NCBI GenBank assembly: GCA_022843165.1
Contig: JALHOD010000003.1
Span: forward strand, 1 to 64,000
Source of the DNA: Pseudorhodoplanes sp.
Lineage (GTDB): Bacteria > Pseudomonadota > Alphaproteobacteria > Rhizobiales > Xanthobacteraceae
Direction: 5' to 3'
Length of the DNA stretch: 64,000 bases
Below are positions 1 through 8,829 of the stretch, in pieces. Each line of letters starts with the position of its first letter. Positions within the stretch are counted from its first letter, which is position 1. Below the pieces are notes generated by a model that saw nothing but the letters and a program-made list of their open reading frames with translations, ran no database searches and was not told the origin of the DNA. The position numbers and the translations under genes are program-made.

Positions 1-1520
1 AACGCGCAGGGCCGCAGCGTCAGGCCCGGCCGCGCCTTGCCCCGCCGCCGCGCGCGGCCGGCCGTTCCGCACCCGACATGCGGCCGCGCACCGTCGAGCG
101 CCGTCAGCAACGCATCGAGCAGCGCGCGGTGCGGCAACAGCACAGACTCGAGCGCCGTCAGGACGCCCGGCGTGCGGTTCAACCGCCATCGCCTGCCGCG
201 CGCCGCGTCCAGGACCGGCAGATCCAGGCGCAGGACCGCCGCCAGCTTCGCCAGTTGCAGGCCAGGCAGCGGCAGAACTTGCGCGGCAGAAATCTCAGCC
301 GCGCCGAACGCCAACAATTGCGCGTGCAACAGCGCCAGCAGTTGCAAAACCTGCGCGCTCAGCAGCGCGATCAGCGCCGCCAGGCATTGCAGACGCAGCG
401 CCGGCCCGCGCTCGACCAGAACCAGAACGCGCGCGAGCAGCGACGTTTCGATCGTCGCAATATCGAGGCGGCGCGTCAGGGCCGCTTCGCCTCGCGCTTC
501 CACAATCGCGCCGACCGCCGCGAGGCGCGGCTGGCGCGGGTCGCCGCGCGCCAGGCCTGGCGCCTCGGCCGTCGCGCCGCCTTCGTGGCCTGGCTTGGTC
601 CGGTGTTCTACCCCTACGCCTATTCCGACATTTTCGAATACACCTATTGGCCCTACGCCTATGACGAGGCCTACTGGGCCTATGTGTATGACGATTTTTT
701 CGATGGCGTGTTCTGGGGTTATGGAAATCCCTATATCGCTTACGAGTCCGGGCCGGTCGTCGCGACGACGGGCAGCGCGCCGCCGCGTGGTCTGCCGCCG
801 CGCGGCGCCTCGCAATCTGCCGCGCAGCTTTGCGGCGATCCCGGCAAGGGCATCACGGCATGGCCGTTCGCGCAGATCGAGCAGACGGTCAAACCGAATG
901 AAGATCAGAAGCGCCTGCTGGGAGATCTGAAGCGCGCTGCCGCTGAAGCTGCCGCGGCTTACAAGGCGTCCTGCGACGATGAGATCGCCCTGACGCCGAC
1001 CGGCCGCCTCGCCGCCATGGCCCGCCGCGTGGAAGCGACCTTGCGCGCGATCCGGATCGTGCGTCCCGCGCTCGATGCGTTTTACAACGCGCTGAGTGAC
1101 GAGCAGAAGGCGCGCTTCACCAATATGGGGCCTGAGGAGATCGGCGCCGACGAGCGCAAGCGCGCCTTGCGCGAGCCTGCGCAGGCCGCACAGTCCTGCG
1201 GCGATCCCAAGGCCGGCCTGGTCGATCTGCCGATGCAGGAGATCGAGGACACGATCCGGCCCACGGACACTCAGCGCGACAAGTTCGACAAGCTCAGCCT
1301 CGCCACCCACAGCGCGGCCGATCTGCTGCAGGCGGCGTGTCCGGATTCCATTCCGCTCACGCCCTCCGGACGCCTGGAGGCGATGGAGACGCGGCTCGAT
1401 GCATTGGCGCAGGCGGCGAAGACCATTCAGCCGGCGCTGGCGGATTTCTATGCCTCGCTGACCAACGAGCAGAAGGCGCAATTCAACGCGCTTGGGCGTC
1501 GGGCGCAGCGCGCGAACTGA
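1..1520 (+). CDS. LTXXQ/Spy-like periplasmic protein, 5' truncated by the window edge
   Basis: The reading frame is open from the first bases of the window, so the true start lies upstream; the first internal ATG is at 78. The N-terminal ~170 residues are extremely Arg/Gln-rich and probably coiled-coil. They are followed by a Tyr/Trp/Asp-rich stretch (about 605-740) and then two similar helical units, each holding CGDP, a Q-x-I-E segment, an LTP-S/T-GRL motif and an 'LSDEQKARF' or 'LTNEQKAQF' motif. That repeated pattern is the LTXXQ (Spy/CpxP-related) family seen in Hyphomicrobiales, thought to be periplasmic. The signal peptide must lie off the window. A chaperone-like role is inference from the family. 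It converges on pckA across a shared terminator. Confidence 0.75.
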   Translation, partial: RAGPQRQARPRLAPPPRAAGRSAPDMRPRTVERRQQRIEQRAVRQQHRLERRQDARRAVQPPSPAARRVQDRQIQAQDRRQLRQLQARQRQNLRGRNLSRAERQQLRVQQRQQLQNLRAQQRDQRRQALQTQRRPALDQNQNAREQRRFDRRNIEAARQGRFASRFHNRADRREARLARVAARQAWRLGRRAAFVAWLGPVFYPYAYSDIFEYTYWPYAYDEAYWAYVYDDFFDGVFWGYGNPYIAYESGPVVATTGSAPPRGLPPRGASQSAAQLCGDPGKGITAWPFAQIEQTVKPNEDQKRLLGDLKRAAAEAAAAYKASCDDEIALTPTGRLAAMARRVEATLRAIRIVRPALDAFYNALSDEQKARFTNMGPEEIGADERKRALREPAQAAQSCGDPKAGLVDLPMQEIEDTIRPTDTQRDKFDKLSLATHSAADLLQAACPDSIPLTPSGRLEAMETRLDALAQAAKTIQPALADFYASLTNEQKAQFNALGRRAQRAN

Positions 1521-1544
1521 CAGCGATATCTCACAAACAAGAAA

Positions 1545-1564
1545 GGGCGGCCTCGCGGCCGCCC
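1545..1564 (-). terminator. Rho-independent terminator of pckA (possibly bidirectional)
   Basis: A perfect 8-bp GC-rich stem (GGGCGGCC/GGCCGCCC) with a TCGC loop. Read on the minus strand it is followed by a T-rich tract (CTTTCTTGTTTG), so it suits pckA. It lies between two convergent genes. Confidence 0.7.
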
Positions 1565-1587
1565 TCCTGCATTCGCAGCGACCGAAG

Positions 1588-3207
1588 TTACTCCGCCGCC
1601 AGCCGCACTTCCGGCGCCGCGGCGCGGACATCGGCGTCGACCTTGTCCTCGAACTTCACGAAATTGTCCTGGAACATCTTCACCAGATCGCGCGCGGTCC
1701 TGTCGAACTCGGCCTTCTCTTTCCAGGTCTTCATCGGATAGAGCAGATGCGGCTCGATGCCCGGCACCGAGGTCGGCACCGAGAATCCGAAATACGGATC
1801 GGTGCGGAACGAGGCGTTCTTCAGCGAGCCGTCGAGCGCGGCGGTGACCAGCGCGCGCGTCGCCTTGATCGGCATGCGGCGGCCGACGCCGTACTTGCCG
1901 CCGGTCCAGCCCGAGTTCACAAGCCAGCAATCGACGTTGTGCTCGGTGATGTACTTGCGGAACAGGTTGCCGTACTCGGCCGGCGGACGCGGCAGGAACG
2001 GCGCGCCGAAGCAGGTCGAGAATTCCGGCTGCACGCCGACCAGACCCTTCTCGGTGCCGGCGACCTTGGCGGTGTAGCCGGACAGGAAATGATACATCGC
2101 CTGCGCCGGCGTGAGCTTGGCGATCGGCGGCATCACGCCATAGGCGTCGGCGGTCAGGAAGATCACGTTCTTCGGATGACCGGCGCAGCCGGTGCGCGAG
2201 GCATTCGGGATCGATTCCAGCGGATAGGCCGAGCGGGTGTTCTCGGTCTTGGAAATGTCGGTGTAGTCGGGCACGCGCGTGACCGGATCGAACCCGACAT
2301 TTTCAAGAATCGCGCCGAAGCGGTTGGTGGCGTCCCAGATCTGCGGCTCGTTCTCGTGCGAAAGGTCGACGGTCTTGGCGTAGCAGCCGCCCTCGAAATT
2401 GAAGATGCCGTTCGGACCCCAGCCGGTCTCGTCGTCGCCGATCAGGATGCGGTTGGGATCGGCCGAGAGCGTGGTCTTGCCGGTGCCGGACAGGCCGAAG
2501 AACAGCGCGCTGTCGCCGCCATGGCCGACATTGGCCGAGCAATGCATCGGCATCACGTTCTGCGCCGGCAGATAGAAATTGAGCGTGGTGAACACCGACT
2601 TCTTCATCTCGCCGGCATAGGACGAGCCGCAGATCAGCACGATCTTGCGGGTGAAGTCGATCGCCACCATGGTATCGGAGCCCTCGCGTCCGCCATGGCG
2701 CTTGGGATCCGGCCGGAACGACGGCAGATCGATGATGGTCAGCTCGGGCGCAAACCCTTCCAGCTCGAACTGGTTCGGACGGATCAGCAGGGTGCGGATG
2801 AACAGCGAGTGCCAGGCGAGCTCGGTATAGACGCGCACCTTGATGCGATAGGTCGGATCGGCGCCGCCATAGAGGTCCTGCGCGAACAGGCTCTTGCCTT
2901 TGCAGTGCGCCAGAAAATCCTGGTACAGGTTTTCGAAATGCTCTTTCGAGAGCTTGCGGTTGCCGTCCCACCAGACCGACTTCTCGGTCAGCGCATCGAC
3001 CACCGTGTGCTTGTCCTTGGGAGAGCGTCCGGTGTGGTGGCCGGTTTCCGCGCAGAGCGCGCCGCCCGCCACGATCTGGGCCTCGCCGGCCTTGACGGCG
3101 TGCTCGTAAAGCGGCGCATCGGTCAAATTCCAATGGACGGCTGCGAGATCCTTCAGACCGAACTTGTCGGCGCCGAAAGCCTTGTTCCTTACGCCCGTTT
3201 CCTGCAC
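1588..3207 (-). CDS. pckA: phosphoenolpyruvate carboxykinase (ATP)
   Basis: The 539-residue protein is the expected length for ATP-dependent PEPCK, which converts oxaloacetate plus ATP to phosphoenolpyruvate, CO2 and ADP, the entry step of gluconeogenesis. The kinase-1a P-loop [11 protein letters not shown] lies at about residues 238-248, followed by the metal-binding kinase-2 motif IGDDETGW; the substrate-site 'TGRSPKDKH' and '[11 protein letters not shown]' segments are also present. I chose the GTG at 3207 because a strong GGGAGG Shine-Dalgarno lies about 6 bases upstream; an ATG 7 codons earlier has no such site. It sits next to chvI/chvG as in other Rhizobiales, where ChvI-type control of pckA is known. 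Confidence 0.97.
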   Translation of the reverse strand: MQETGVRNKAFGADKFGLKDLAAVHWNLTDAPLYEHAVKAGEAQIVAGGALCAETGHHTGRSPKDKHTVVDALTEKSVWWDGNRKLSKEHFENLYQDFLAHCKGKSLFAQDLYGGADPTYRIKVRVYTELAWHSLFIRTLLIRPNQFELEGFAPELTIIDLPSFRPDPKRHGGREGSDTMVAIDFTRKIVLICGSSYAGEMKKSVFTTLNFYLPAQNVMPMHCSANVGHGGDSALFFGLSGTGKTTLSADPNRILIGDDETGWGPNGIFNFEGGCYAKTVDLSHENEPQIWDATNRFGAILENVGFDPVTRVPDYTDISKTENTRSAYPLESIPNASRTGCAGHPKNVIFLTADAYGVMPPIAKLTPAQAMYHFLSGYTAKVAGTEKGLVGVQPEFSTCFGAPFLPRPPAEYGNLFRKYITEHNVDCWLVNSGWTGGKYGVGRRMPIKATRALVTAALDGSLKNASFRTDPYFGFSVPTSVPGIEPHLLYPMKTWKEKAEFDRTARDLVKMFQDNFVKFEDKVDADVRAAAPEVRLAAE

Positions 3208-3423
3208 GGATGTCCTCCCGAAACGCATCCGGCCCCTGGCGGGCCGGACTTCAGATGTGCCGCGATGGCTGGCAAAAGATTATAGCGCCCCTGCCCGGGG
3301 CGCGCGACCTCATAAAGCCTGGGCGCGGCCCTGCCAAGCGGTTTGATATTTCATGGTTTCAGCGGCCGTTCGTTGCGATGCATCAAACCCCGCTGCGACG
3401 GCAAACCGGACAAATCCGTACAT

Positions 3424-4146
3424 TCACCCTGTCCGCGCCGCGTCTGCCAGTTGTTTCAGCACCGCTCTTAACGGTCCTGCGCCGGTGATGCGTTGCGGAA
3501 ATGCGAGGCGCAGCGCGACGCGGCCGTTCTGCAGTTCCATACCGTCGGGATCGAAGCCGGCGCATTTCCAGTCGCCGTCCGGCGCGCCGAGCAAGCGCGT
3601 CGCGTAGAGCCGCAGCGCATCGGCGTGATCCTCGTTCATGTGTGCGACGGCGCCGGCCTCGGCCGCCAGCAGTTCATCGGCGCCGGAAAGATCGGTCAGC
3701 AGATCGGCGGGCGTGAGATCGACGATGCGGCCAAAACCGGCGACCAGATGCGCATGCGCGATCTCGATCCGGTAGAAACTGAAATCCGCAAAGCCCGCGA
3801 ACATCTCCGATTCCGGCTGGCGCGTGAGATAGCGCAGCCGGTCGTGCTCGTTCCCGGTGACTGCCGCGCGGCCGCTCAGCGTCACGCGCGCGCCCTGCAG
3901 CGGATCGCCTTCCTTGCGCTCGTCCAGCATGAGCGACACGCGGTTGTCGGCGAGAATGTTGCGGGTGTGCAGCGCGAGCCTGGAAATCAGCAGCAGCGGC
4001 GCGCCGTCGGCGGCGGTCGCGATATTGACCAGCGAGCAATAAGGATCGCCCGATCCCGGAGTCAGGGTGGCGAGGGCGCCCGAGCGGCTCTCCCGCAAGA
4101 GCTTGCGGGCGGCGACCCTGGGGTCGAAATCGGCGTTTGGCTGCAT
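3424..4146 (-). CDS. HugZ-like pyridoxamine 5'-phosphate oxidase-fold / DUF2470 protein
   Basis: A 240-residue two-domain protein. The first ~140 residues form a split-barrel flavin-binding-like domain ('ALATL...DPYCSLVNIATAADGAPLLLISRLALHT' type pattern), and the C-terminal ~80 residues form a DUF2470/CREG-like domain with 'EAGAVAHMNEDHADALRLYA', which carries the His-rich haem-ligand region of the HugZ family. Proteins of this build bind or degrade haem or act as FMN-linked reductases. Whether this one uses haem is inference. It is transcribed divergently from chvI and is a stand-alone gene. Confidence 0.85.
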   Translation of the reverse strand: MQPNADFDPRVAARKLLRESRSGALATLTPGSGDPYCSLVNIATAADGAPLLLISRLALHTRNILADNRVSLMLDERKEGDPLQGARVTLSGRAAVTGNEHDRLRYLTRQPESEMFAGFADFSFYRIEIAHAHLVAGFGRIVDLTPADLLTDLSGADELLAAEAGAVAHMNEDHADALRLYATRLLGAPDGDWKCAGFDPDGMELQNGRVALRLAFPQRITGAGPLRAVLKQLADAARTG

Positions 4147-4327
4147 ATTTGAGTGCCTTCTGGCCGCGCCCGTTAACCTTTGTCAAAAATCGGACGCGGG
4201 GAACCATTTGGGACTAGAATAGTCATCCTTGCAGAATCATATAGTTGTTGCCGAATAGTCACATTTCGGCCCAGCTTTGCAGGCTTCACAGCCCGGGGAT
4301 CATTTTTACCGCATTGGAACAGGGCTC

Positions 4328-5029
4328 ATGCCGACCATCGCTCTCGTCGACGACGATCGCAACATTCTGACATCCGTGTCCATCGCGCTGGAAGCCGAAG
4401 GCTACCGGATCATGACCTACACGGATGGTGCGTCGGCGCTCGATGGTTTCAAGTCGTCGCCGCCCGATCTGGCCATCCTCGACATCAAGATGCCGCGCAT
4501 GGACGGCATGGAGCTTCTGCGCCGCGTGCGCCAGAAGACCGACATGCCGGTGATCTTCCTCACCTCCAAGGACGAGGAAATCGACGAATTGTTCGGCCTC
4601 AAGATGGGCGCCGACGATTTCATCCGCAAACCGTTTTCGCAACGCCTGCTGGTCGAACGCGTGAAGGCGATCCTGCGGCGCGGCGGCCCGAAGGACGGTA
4701 CGGCGCCGAAGGAAGTCGACACCGCCAAGGTCCTCGAGCGCGGATTGCTGCGCATGGACCCCGAACGTCACACCTGCACCTGGAAGGGTGAGGCGGTGAC
4801 GCTCACGGTGACCGAATTCCTGATCCTGCAGGCCCTGGCCAGCCGGCCGGGCGTGGTGAAGAGCCGCAACGCCCTCATGGATGCCGCCTATGACGATCAG
4901 GTCTATGTCGATGACCGCACCATCGACAGCCACATCAAGCGGCTGCGCAAGAAATTCAAGGTGGTGGACGACGATTTCGAGATGATCGAAACCCTTTACG
5001 GCGTTGGTTACCGCTTTAAGGAAGGCTGA
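4328..5029 (+). CDS. chvI: two-component response regulator ChvI
   Basis: A 233-residue OmpR/PhoB-type regulator. The receiver domain has acidic residues D8-D9-D10, phospho-acceptor D52 in '[10 protein letters not shown]', and the conserved T/K region ('FLTSKDE', 'IRKPF'). The C-terminal winged helix contains '[17 protein letters not shown]' and '[16 protein letters not shown]'. The ATG at 4328 fits the family N-terminus ([10 protein letters not shown]); an upstream in-frame start would add a non-homologous leader. It is followed by chvG, its sensor kinase. In rhizobia the pair answers to acid and envelope stress and controls exopolysaccharide, motility and pckA. Confidence 0.95.
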   Translation: MPTIALVDDDRNILTSVSIALEAEGYRIMTYTDGASALDGFKSSPPDLAILDIKMPRMDGMELLRRVRQKTDMPVIFLTSKDEEIDELFGLKMGADDFIRKPFSQRLLVERVKAILRRGGPKDGTAPKEVDTAKVLERGLLRMDPERHTCTWKGEAVTLTVTEFLILQALASRPGVVKSRNALMDAAYDDQVYVDDRTIDSHIKRLRKKFKVVDDDFEMIETLYGVGYRFKEG

Positions 5030-5121
5030 TAAAAGCGTCTGACACGACCGGCCGCCCTGCGCTAAAATGCGGTCTTGCGTGTGAGCGGGGCGCACGGATC
5101 ACAGCAGGCAGACGCCACGAC

Positions 5122-6912
5122 GTGCTCGACCGAACCAAGACCATTGCAGCGGAAGCCGCCGAGGCGCACAGCCGAAGCGAAGCCGTGACCGGCGCCGGCA
5201 AGGATTCCGGCCGGCTGCGGCGCTATTGGCGGACCATTGTCGGCCAGTCATCCTCGAGTCTCACCCGCCGCATCGTCATGCTGAACGTCGCCGGGCTCCT
5301 GGCGCTGGTCATCGGCATTCTCTACCTGTCGCAATCGCGCGCGTTTTTCATCGAGGCGCGCGTGCAAAGTCTTCTTGTCCAGGCCGACATCATCGCCGGC
5401 GCGATCGCCGCCTCCGCGACGGTCGAAACCGATTCCATCACCCTCGATCCCGACAAGCTGCTCGAATTGCAGGTGGGCGAATCCTATGGGCCGTCGGATG
5501 AAGCGCTCGGCGCATTTGAATTCCCGATCAATCCCGAACGCGTCGCGCCGGTGCTGCGACGGCTGATTTCGCCGACCAACACCCGCGCGCGCATCTACGA
5601 TCACGATGGCGTGCTGCTGCTCGACAGCCGCAGTCTGTATGGGCGCGGCGACGTGCTGCGGTTCGATCTGCCGGCGCCGGGCGCAGAGAAGCCGGGCTTC
5701 CTGGAGAAGCAGTGGAATTCCGTGCGCAAATGGCTCGCGCGCGGCGACCTTCCGGTCTACCAGGAACTCGGCGCGGAGAACGGCAAGGGCTATCCTGAAG
5801 TTGCCGCCGCTCTGGCCGGACAGAAAGCCAGCGTCGTGCGCATCAATGCGCGCGGCGAAGTGATTGTCTCGGTAGCGGCGCCGGTGCAGCGCTTCCGCGC
5901 CGTGCGCGGCGCGATCCTGCTGTCCACGCAGGGCGCCGACATCGACCAGATGGTGGAAGCCGAGCGGCTCGCGATCTTCAAGGTGTTTTTGGTCGCCGCG
6001 GCGGTGATGGTGATCCTGTCGATGCTGCTGGCGCGCACCATTGCGGGTCCGATGCGGCGACTCGCCGAGGGCGCCGAGCATGTCCGCCGCCGCATCCGCT
6101 CGCGCGTCGAGATTCCGGATTTCACCAAGCGCGGCGACGAGATCGGGCATCTCTCCGGCACCCTGCGCGACATGACCAATGCGCTCTACAGCCGCATCGA
6201 AGGCATCGAGAGCTTCGCCGCCGACGTCGCGCACGAACTGAAAAATCCGCTGACCTCGCTGCGGTCGGCGGTGGAGACGCTGCCTCTGGCCAAGACCAAG
6301 GACAGCCAGGAGCGGCTGCTCGCGGTCATCCAGCACGACGTCAAGCGGCTGGACCGCCTGATCTCCGACATTTCCGACGCCAGCCGCCTGGATGCCGAAT
6401 TGCAGCGGCAGGAAACCGCGCCGGTCGATCTCTATCAATTGCTCACCACCGTCGTCAGCGTTGCCAACGAGGTGCGCCACGACGCCGGAGTCTCGGTGTC
6501 GCTCACCTTCGAGGGCGGCGGCCCGTCGTCCTTCATGATCCCGGGGCATGATTCCCGGATCGGACAGGTCATCGACAATCTGATCGAAAATGCGCGCTCC
6601 TTCTCCTCCGCCGGCGGCACGGTGCGCGTCAATGCGCGGCGCATCAAGAACGAGGTCGAGATCATCGTCGACGACGACGGACCCGGCATCCGGCCCGATG
6701 CGTTCGAGAAAATCTTCGAGCGTTTCTATACCGACCGCCCGCACCAGGGCTTCGGGCAGAATTCGGGCCTCGGCCTGTCGATTTCCAAGCAGATCCTCGA
6801 GGCGCATGGCGGCAGGATTCACGCGGAAAACCGGCTCGGCGTTCCCACCCATGACGGCGCCGCGCCGCTGGTGCTTGGCGCCCGTTTCACGGTGCGCCTG
6901 CCGGCGATGTGA
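5122..6912 (+). CDS. chvG: sensor histidine kinase ChvG
   Basis: A 596-residue membrane kinase starting at GTG. A cytoplasmic N-terminal tail is followed by a first membrane span near residues 50-70 (IVMLNVAGLLALVIGILYL), a ~220-residue periplasmic sensor domain, a second span (VFLVAAAVMVILSMLL), a HAMP linker, the H-box with phospho-acceptor H371 in 'FAADVAHELKNPL', and a HATPase domain with N, G1 (DDDGPGI) and G2 (GLGLSISKQI) boxes. It lies 92 bp after chvI, and its TGA overlaps the hprK start (GTGA), so the three genes are probably one operon. In Sinorhizobium the periplasmic partner is ExoR; no exoR lies in this window. Confidence 0.95.
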   Translation: MLDRTKTIAAEAAEAHSRSEAVTGAGKDSGRLRRYWRTIVGQSSSSLTRRIVMLNVAGLLALVIGILYLSQSRAFFIEARVQSLLVQADIIAGAIAASATVETDSITLDPDKLLELQVGESYGPSDEALGAFEFPINPERVAPVLRRLISPTNTRARIYDHDGVLLLDSRSLYGRGDVLRFDLPAPGAEKPGFLEKQWNSVRKWLARGDLPVYQELGAENGKGYPEVAAALAGQKASVVRINARGEVIVSVAAPVQRFRAVRGAILLSTQGADIDQMVEAERLAIFKVFLVAAAVMVILSMLLARTIAGPMRRLAEGAEHVRRRIRSRVEIPDFTKRGDEIGHLSGTLRDMTNALYSRIEGIESFAADVAHELKNPLTSLRSAVETLPLAKTKDSQERLLAVIQHDVKRLDRLISDISDASRLDAELQRQETAPVDLYQLLTTVVSVANEVRHDAGVSVSLTFEGGGPSSFMIPGHDSRIGQVIDNLIENARSFSSAGGTVRVNARRIKNEVEIIVDDDGPGIRPDAFEKIFERFYTDRPHQGFGQNSGLGLSISKQILEAHGGRIHAENRLGVPTHDGAAPLVLGARFTVRLPAM

Positions 6913-7355
6913 TCGTGAGCGACAGCCCGACCATCCATGCGTCGGCGGTTCTCGCGGGTGCGCGCGCCGTGCTCATTCGCGGTCCGTCCGCCTCGGGAAA
7001 ATCGCGGCTGGCGCTGGCGCTGATCGAGGCCGGCCTCGCCGGATCCCTGCCTTTCACACGTCTGGTGACGGATGACCGCGCGCATGTCGCGCCGGCAAGC
7101 GGCCGGCTGCTTATCCGCCCGCCCGATCCGCTCCGGGGCCTGATTGAGATCCGCGGTCTCGGCGTGAGGAAAATGCCGTTCGAGCCGGTCGCCGTGGCGG
7201 GATGGGTGGTCGATCTGGCTGCGCCGGACGCCGACCGGCTGCCGCAACCCGAGGCGGAAAAAGCCGTGATCGCTGGGGTCGAGCTTACGCGACTTGCGGT
7301 CGCATCCGGCATCGATCCCCTGCCCCTTGTTCTGGCGGCCTTGCGGAATAGCTGA
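6909..7355 (+). CDS. hprK: HPr kinase/phosphorylase, short alphaproteobacterial form
   Basis: Only 148 residues, matching the short HprK of alphaproteobacteria that has the catalytic C-terminal domain and lacks the N-terminal domain of Firmicute HprK. The P-loop GPSASGKS is at about residues 25-32, an acidic 'LVTDDR' strand follows, and the family signature is seen as 'GLIEIRGLGVRKM'. It phosphorylates a serine on HPr. The start GTG overlaps the chvG stop, and a second GTG two codons later is an alternative. The order hprK-EIIA-HPr gives a regulatory rather than sugar-transporting PTS. Confidence 0.93.
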   Translation: MIVSDSPTIHASAVLAGARAVLIRGPSASGKSRLALALIEAGLAGSLPFTRLVTDDRAHVAPASGRLLIRPPDPLRGLIEIRGLGVRKMPFEPVAVAGWVVDLAAPDADRLPQPEAEKAVIAGVELTRLAVASGIDPLPLVLAALRNS

Positions 7356-7477
7356 GGAAAAAGCCCGGGGCGGCGCCGAGGGAGACCTGGAAGGCGGTTA
7401 ATCCGCCTCCCTCTCGTAAAATCCTGCGCAGACCCTATTTACCGCAATGCAACATGAGCGTTTAATCCCGCTCCCAG

Positions 7478-7496
7478 CCCCTTGCAAAGGGGTTTT
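7478..7496 (+). terminator. probable terminator after hprK
   Basis: CCCCTT-GCA-AAGGGG stem followed by TTTT. It lies in the 201-bp gap between hprK and the EIIA gene, suggesting the EIIA-HPr pair has its own promoter or that readthrough is partial. A second small hairpin (GGCGG-TTAAT-CCGCC) lies about 80 bp upstream in the same gap. Confidence 0.5.
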
Positions 7497-7556
7497 GGAT
7501 GGTCAAGATGAGCGCCCTTTCGTGCGGCGCAACCATCGCGCCCGCCGGAGTTCTTC

Positions 7557-7958
7557 ATGATCGGCCTCGTACTCGTTACCCACGGTCGTCTCGCCGTGGA
7601 ATTCCGCTCAGCCCTGGAACACGTCGTCGGTCCGCAGCAGCAGATCGAAGCCGTGACCATCGGACCCGACGATGACGTCGAGCAGCGGCGCAAGGATATC
7701 GTCGAAGCCATCAAGCGCGTGGACACCGGCGACGGCGTCGCCGTGTTGACCGACATGTTCGGCGGCACGCCCTCCAATCTCTCGATTTCCTGCATGAGCC
7801 GGCCCAAGGTCGAGGTCATCGCCGGGATCAATCTTCCCATGCTGGTGAAGCTCGCCAAGGTGCGCAGCGAATGTCCGCTGCCGGAAGCGGTAGCGGCGGC
7901 GCAGGAAGCCGGGCGCAAATACGTCACGATCGCAAGCCGGGTGCTTGCCGGCAAATGA
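7557..7958 (+). CDS. PTS EIIA component, mannose-family (regulatory)
   Basis: A 133-residue single-domain EIIA(Man). The phospho-accepting histidine is H9 in 'IGLVLVTHGRLAVEF', and the 'VAVLTDMFGGTPSNLS' substrate-loop motif is intact. No EIIB/C/D sugar permease genes accompany it, so it is expected to act as a phosphoryl sensor in the nitrogen-type PTS of alphaproteobacteria, receiving phosphate from HPr. The reading frame overlaps the HPr gene by four bases (ATGA), implying translational coupling. Confidence 0.93.
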   Translation: MIGLVLVTHGRLAVEFRSALEHVVGPQQQIEAVTIGPDDDVEQRRKDIVEAIKRVDTGDGVAVLTDMFGGTPSNLSISCMSRPKVEVIAGINLPMLVKLAKVRSECPLPEAVAAAQEAGRKYVTIASRVLAGK

Positions 7959-8245
7959 GCGACGCAGACGGCAGCGGCATCGTCCGGGTGCTGGAAATCA
8001 CCAATAAAAAGGGACTGCACGCCCGTGCTTCCGCGAAATTCGTGCAGATGGTCGAACGCTTCGAGGCCGAGGTGAAAGTCACCCGCGCCGGCGAAACCGT
8101 GGGCGGCGACTCGATCATGGGCCTGATGATGCTGGCCGCCGGACACGGCACCTCGATCACGGTCGAGGCCTGGGGCAAGGACGCCGCCGAAGTGATGGAC
8201 GCGATAGCCGGCCTGATCGGCGACCGCTTCGGCGAGGAAGACTGA
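7955..8245 (+). CDS. ptsH: phosphocarrier protein HPr
   Basis: A 96-residue HPr. The active-site histidine is H22 in 'KKGLHARAS', and the regulatory serine expected to be phosphorylated by HprK is S53 in 'GGDSIMGLMML'. The ATG overlaps the EIIA stop codon. The enzyme I partner (PtsP, EI-Ntr) is not in this window. Its function is inferred from the family and gene order: phosphoryl relay between EI-Ntr and EIIA proteins, tuned by HprK. Confidence 0.95.
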   Translation: MSDADGSGIVRVLEITNKKGLHARASAKFVQMVERFEAEVKVTRAGETVGGDSIMGLMMLAAGHGTSITVEAWGKDAAEVMDAIAGLIGDRFGEED

Positions 8246-8302
8246 GCGCGACGCCGCGAAATGATTTAGCGTCAGTGACGATTTTCCAGGGAGCCAATTG
8301 CC

Positions 8303-8680
8303 ATGACGATCCCGCCCAAAAGCTCGACCGCCGATACCATCAGCCGGCAGACCGCAGGCGCCAAGCCGACGGCCGGAGCCAAGCAAACCGCCTCGGTGCG
8401 CTATGTCGACCGGCCGGACTGCGAGGAAACCTTCGCCGATTCCGTCAACAGCGTGTTCTTCGACGGCCAGACCATGCGCATTGAGTTCGGCGTCACCCGC
8501 ATGGACGAAATGAAAAAGGATGCCGCCGTGACCGGGCGCCGCTATCCGGCCTGCCGTCTGGTGCTGCCGCCCGCCGCCGCCATCGAATTGATCAACAAGA
8601 TGCAGCAAACCGCGGCCGCCCTGGAACAGGCCGGGATCGTCAAGCAGAACCGCAAGGATGGTGGCCCGGCCGCCCCCTGA
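8303..8680 (+). CDS. conserved hypothetical protein between ptsH and ahcY
   Basis: A 125-residue soluble protein of unknown function. After a Thr/Ala/Lys-rich N-terminus (~35 residues) comes a compact domain: 'RYVDRPDCEETFADSVNSVFFDGQTMRIEFGVTRM', a linker, then 'CRLVLPPAAAIELINKMQQTAAALEQAGIV'. The pattern of two strands, a loop and a terminal helix resembles DUF3467-type small proteins, but I cannot confirm membership. An upstream CAGGGAG supports the ATG at 8303. It has no signal peptide or membrane span. It is probably real, given normal codon bias and its position between conserved genes. Confidence 0.75.
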   Translation: MTIPPKSSTADTISRQTAGAKPTAGAKQTASVRYVDRPDCEETFADSVNSVFFDGQTMRIEFGVTRMDEMKKDAAVTGRRYPACRLVLPPAAAIELINKMQQTAAALEQAGIVKQNRKDGGPAAP

Positions 8681-8706
8681 GCCTGCTTTAAGCTTTTGGA
8701 AATCAC

Positions 8707-8722
8707 ATAAAGAAATCTTTAT
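8707..8722. promoter_or_regulatory. palindromic operator upstream of ahcY (SahR-like candidate)
   Basis: ATAAAGA-AA-TCTTTAT, a perfect 7-bp inverted repeat in an AT-rich patch of otherwise GC-rich DNA, 108 bp before the ahcY ATG. S-adenosylhomocysteine-cycle genes in Proteobacteria are often controlled by ArsR-family SahR regulators binding such palindromes. That this is a SahR site is inference from position and symmetry. Confidence 0.55.
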
Positions 8723-8829
8723 ATCCTGATTGCGGCCGGGCCTGGGGCCTGCTATAGCCTGCGCCCGAAGGCGGCTGCGGGAGCGTGATCCCGCCTGCCG
8801 TCACTTTCCAAACAAGGATCCCTGAGGAC

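Noticed and set aside
1492-3285. Long open frame on the plus strand opposite pckA
   Set aside because: It is the complement of a well-supported pckA gene; it lacks recognisable domains and its composition follows the high-GC third-position shadow.
8681-8829. SAM or SAH riboswitch before ahcY
   Set aside because: I could not trace a conserved riboswitch core; the only clear structure is the short palindrome.
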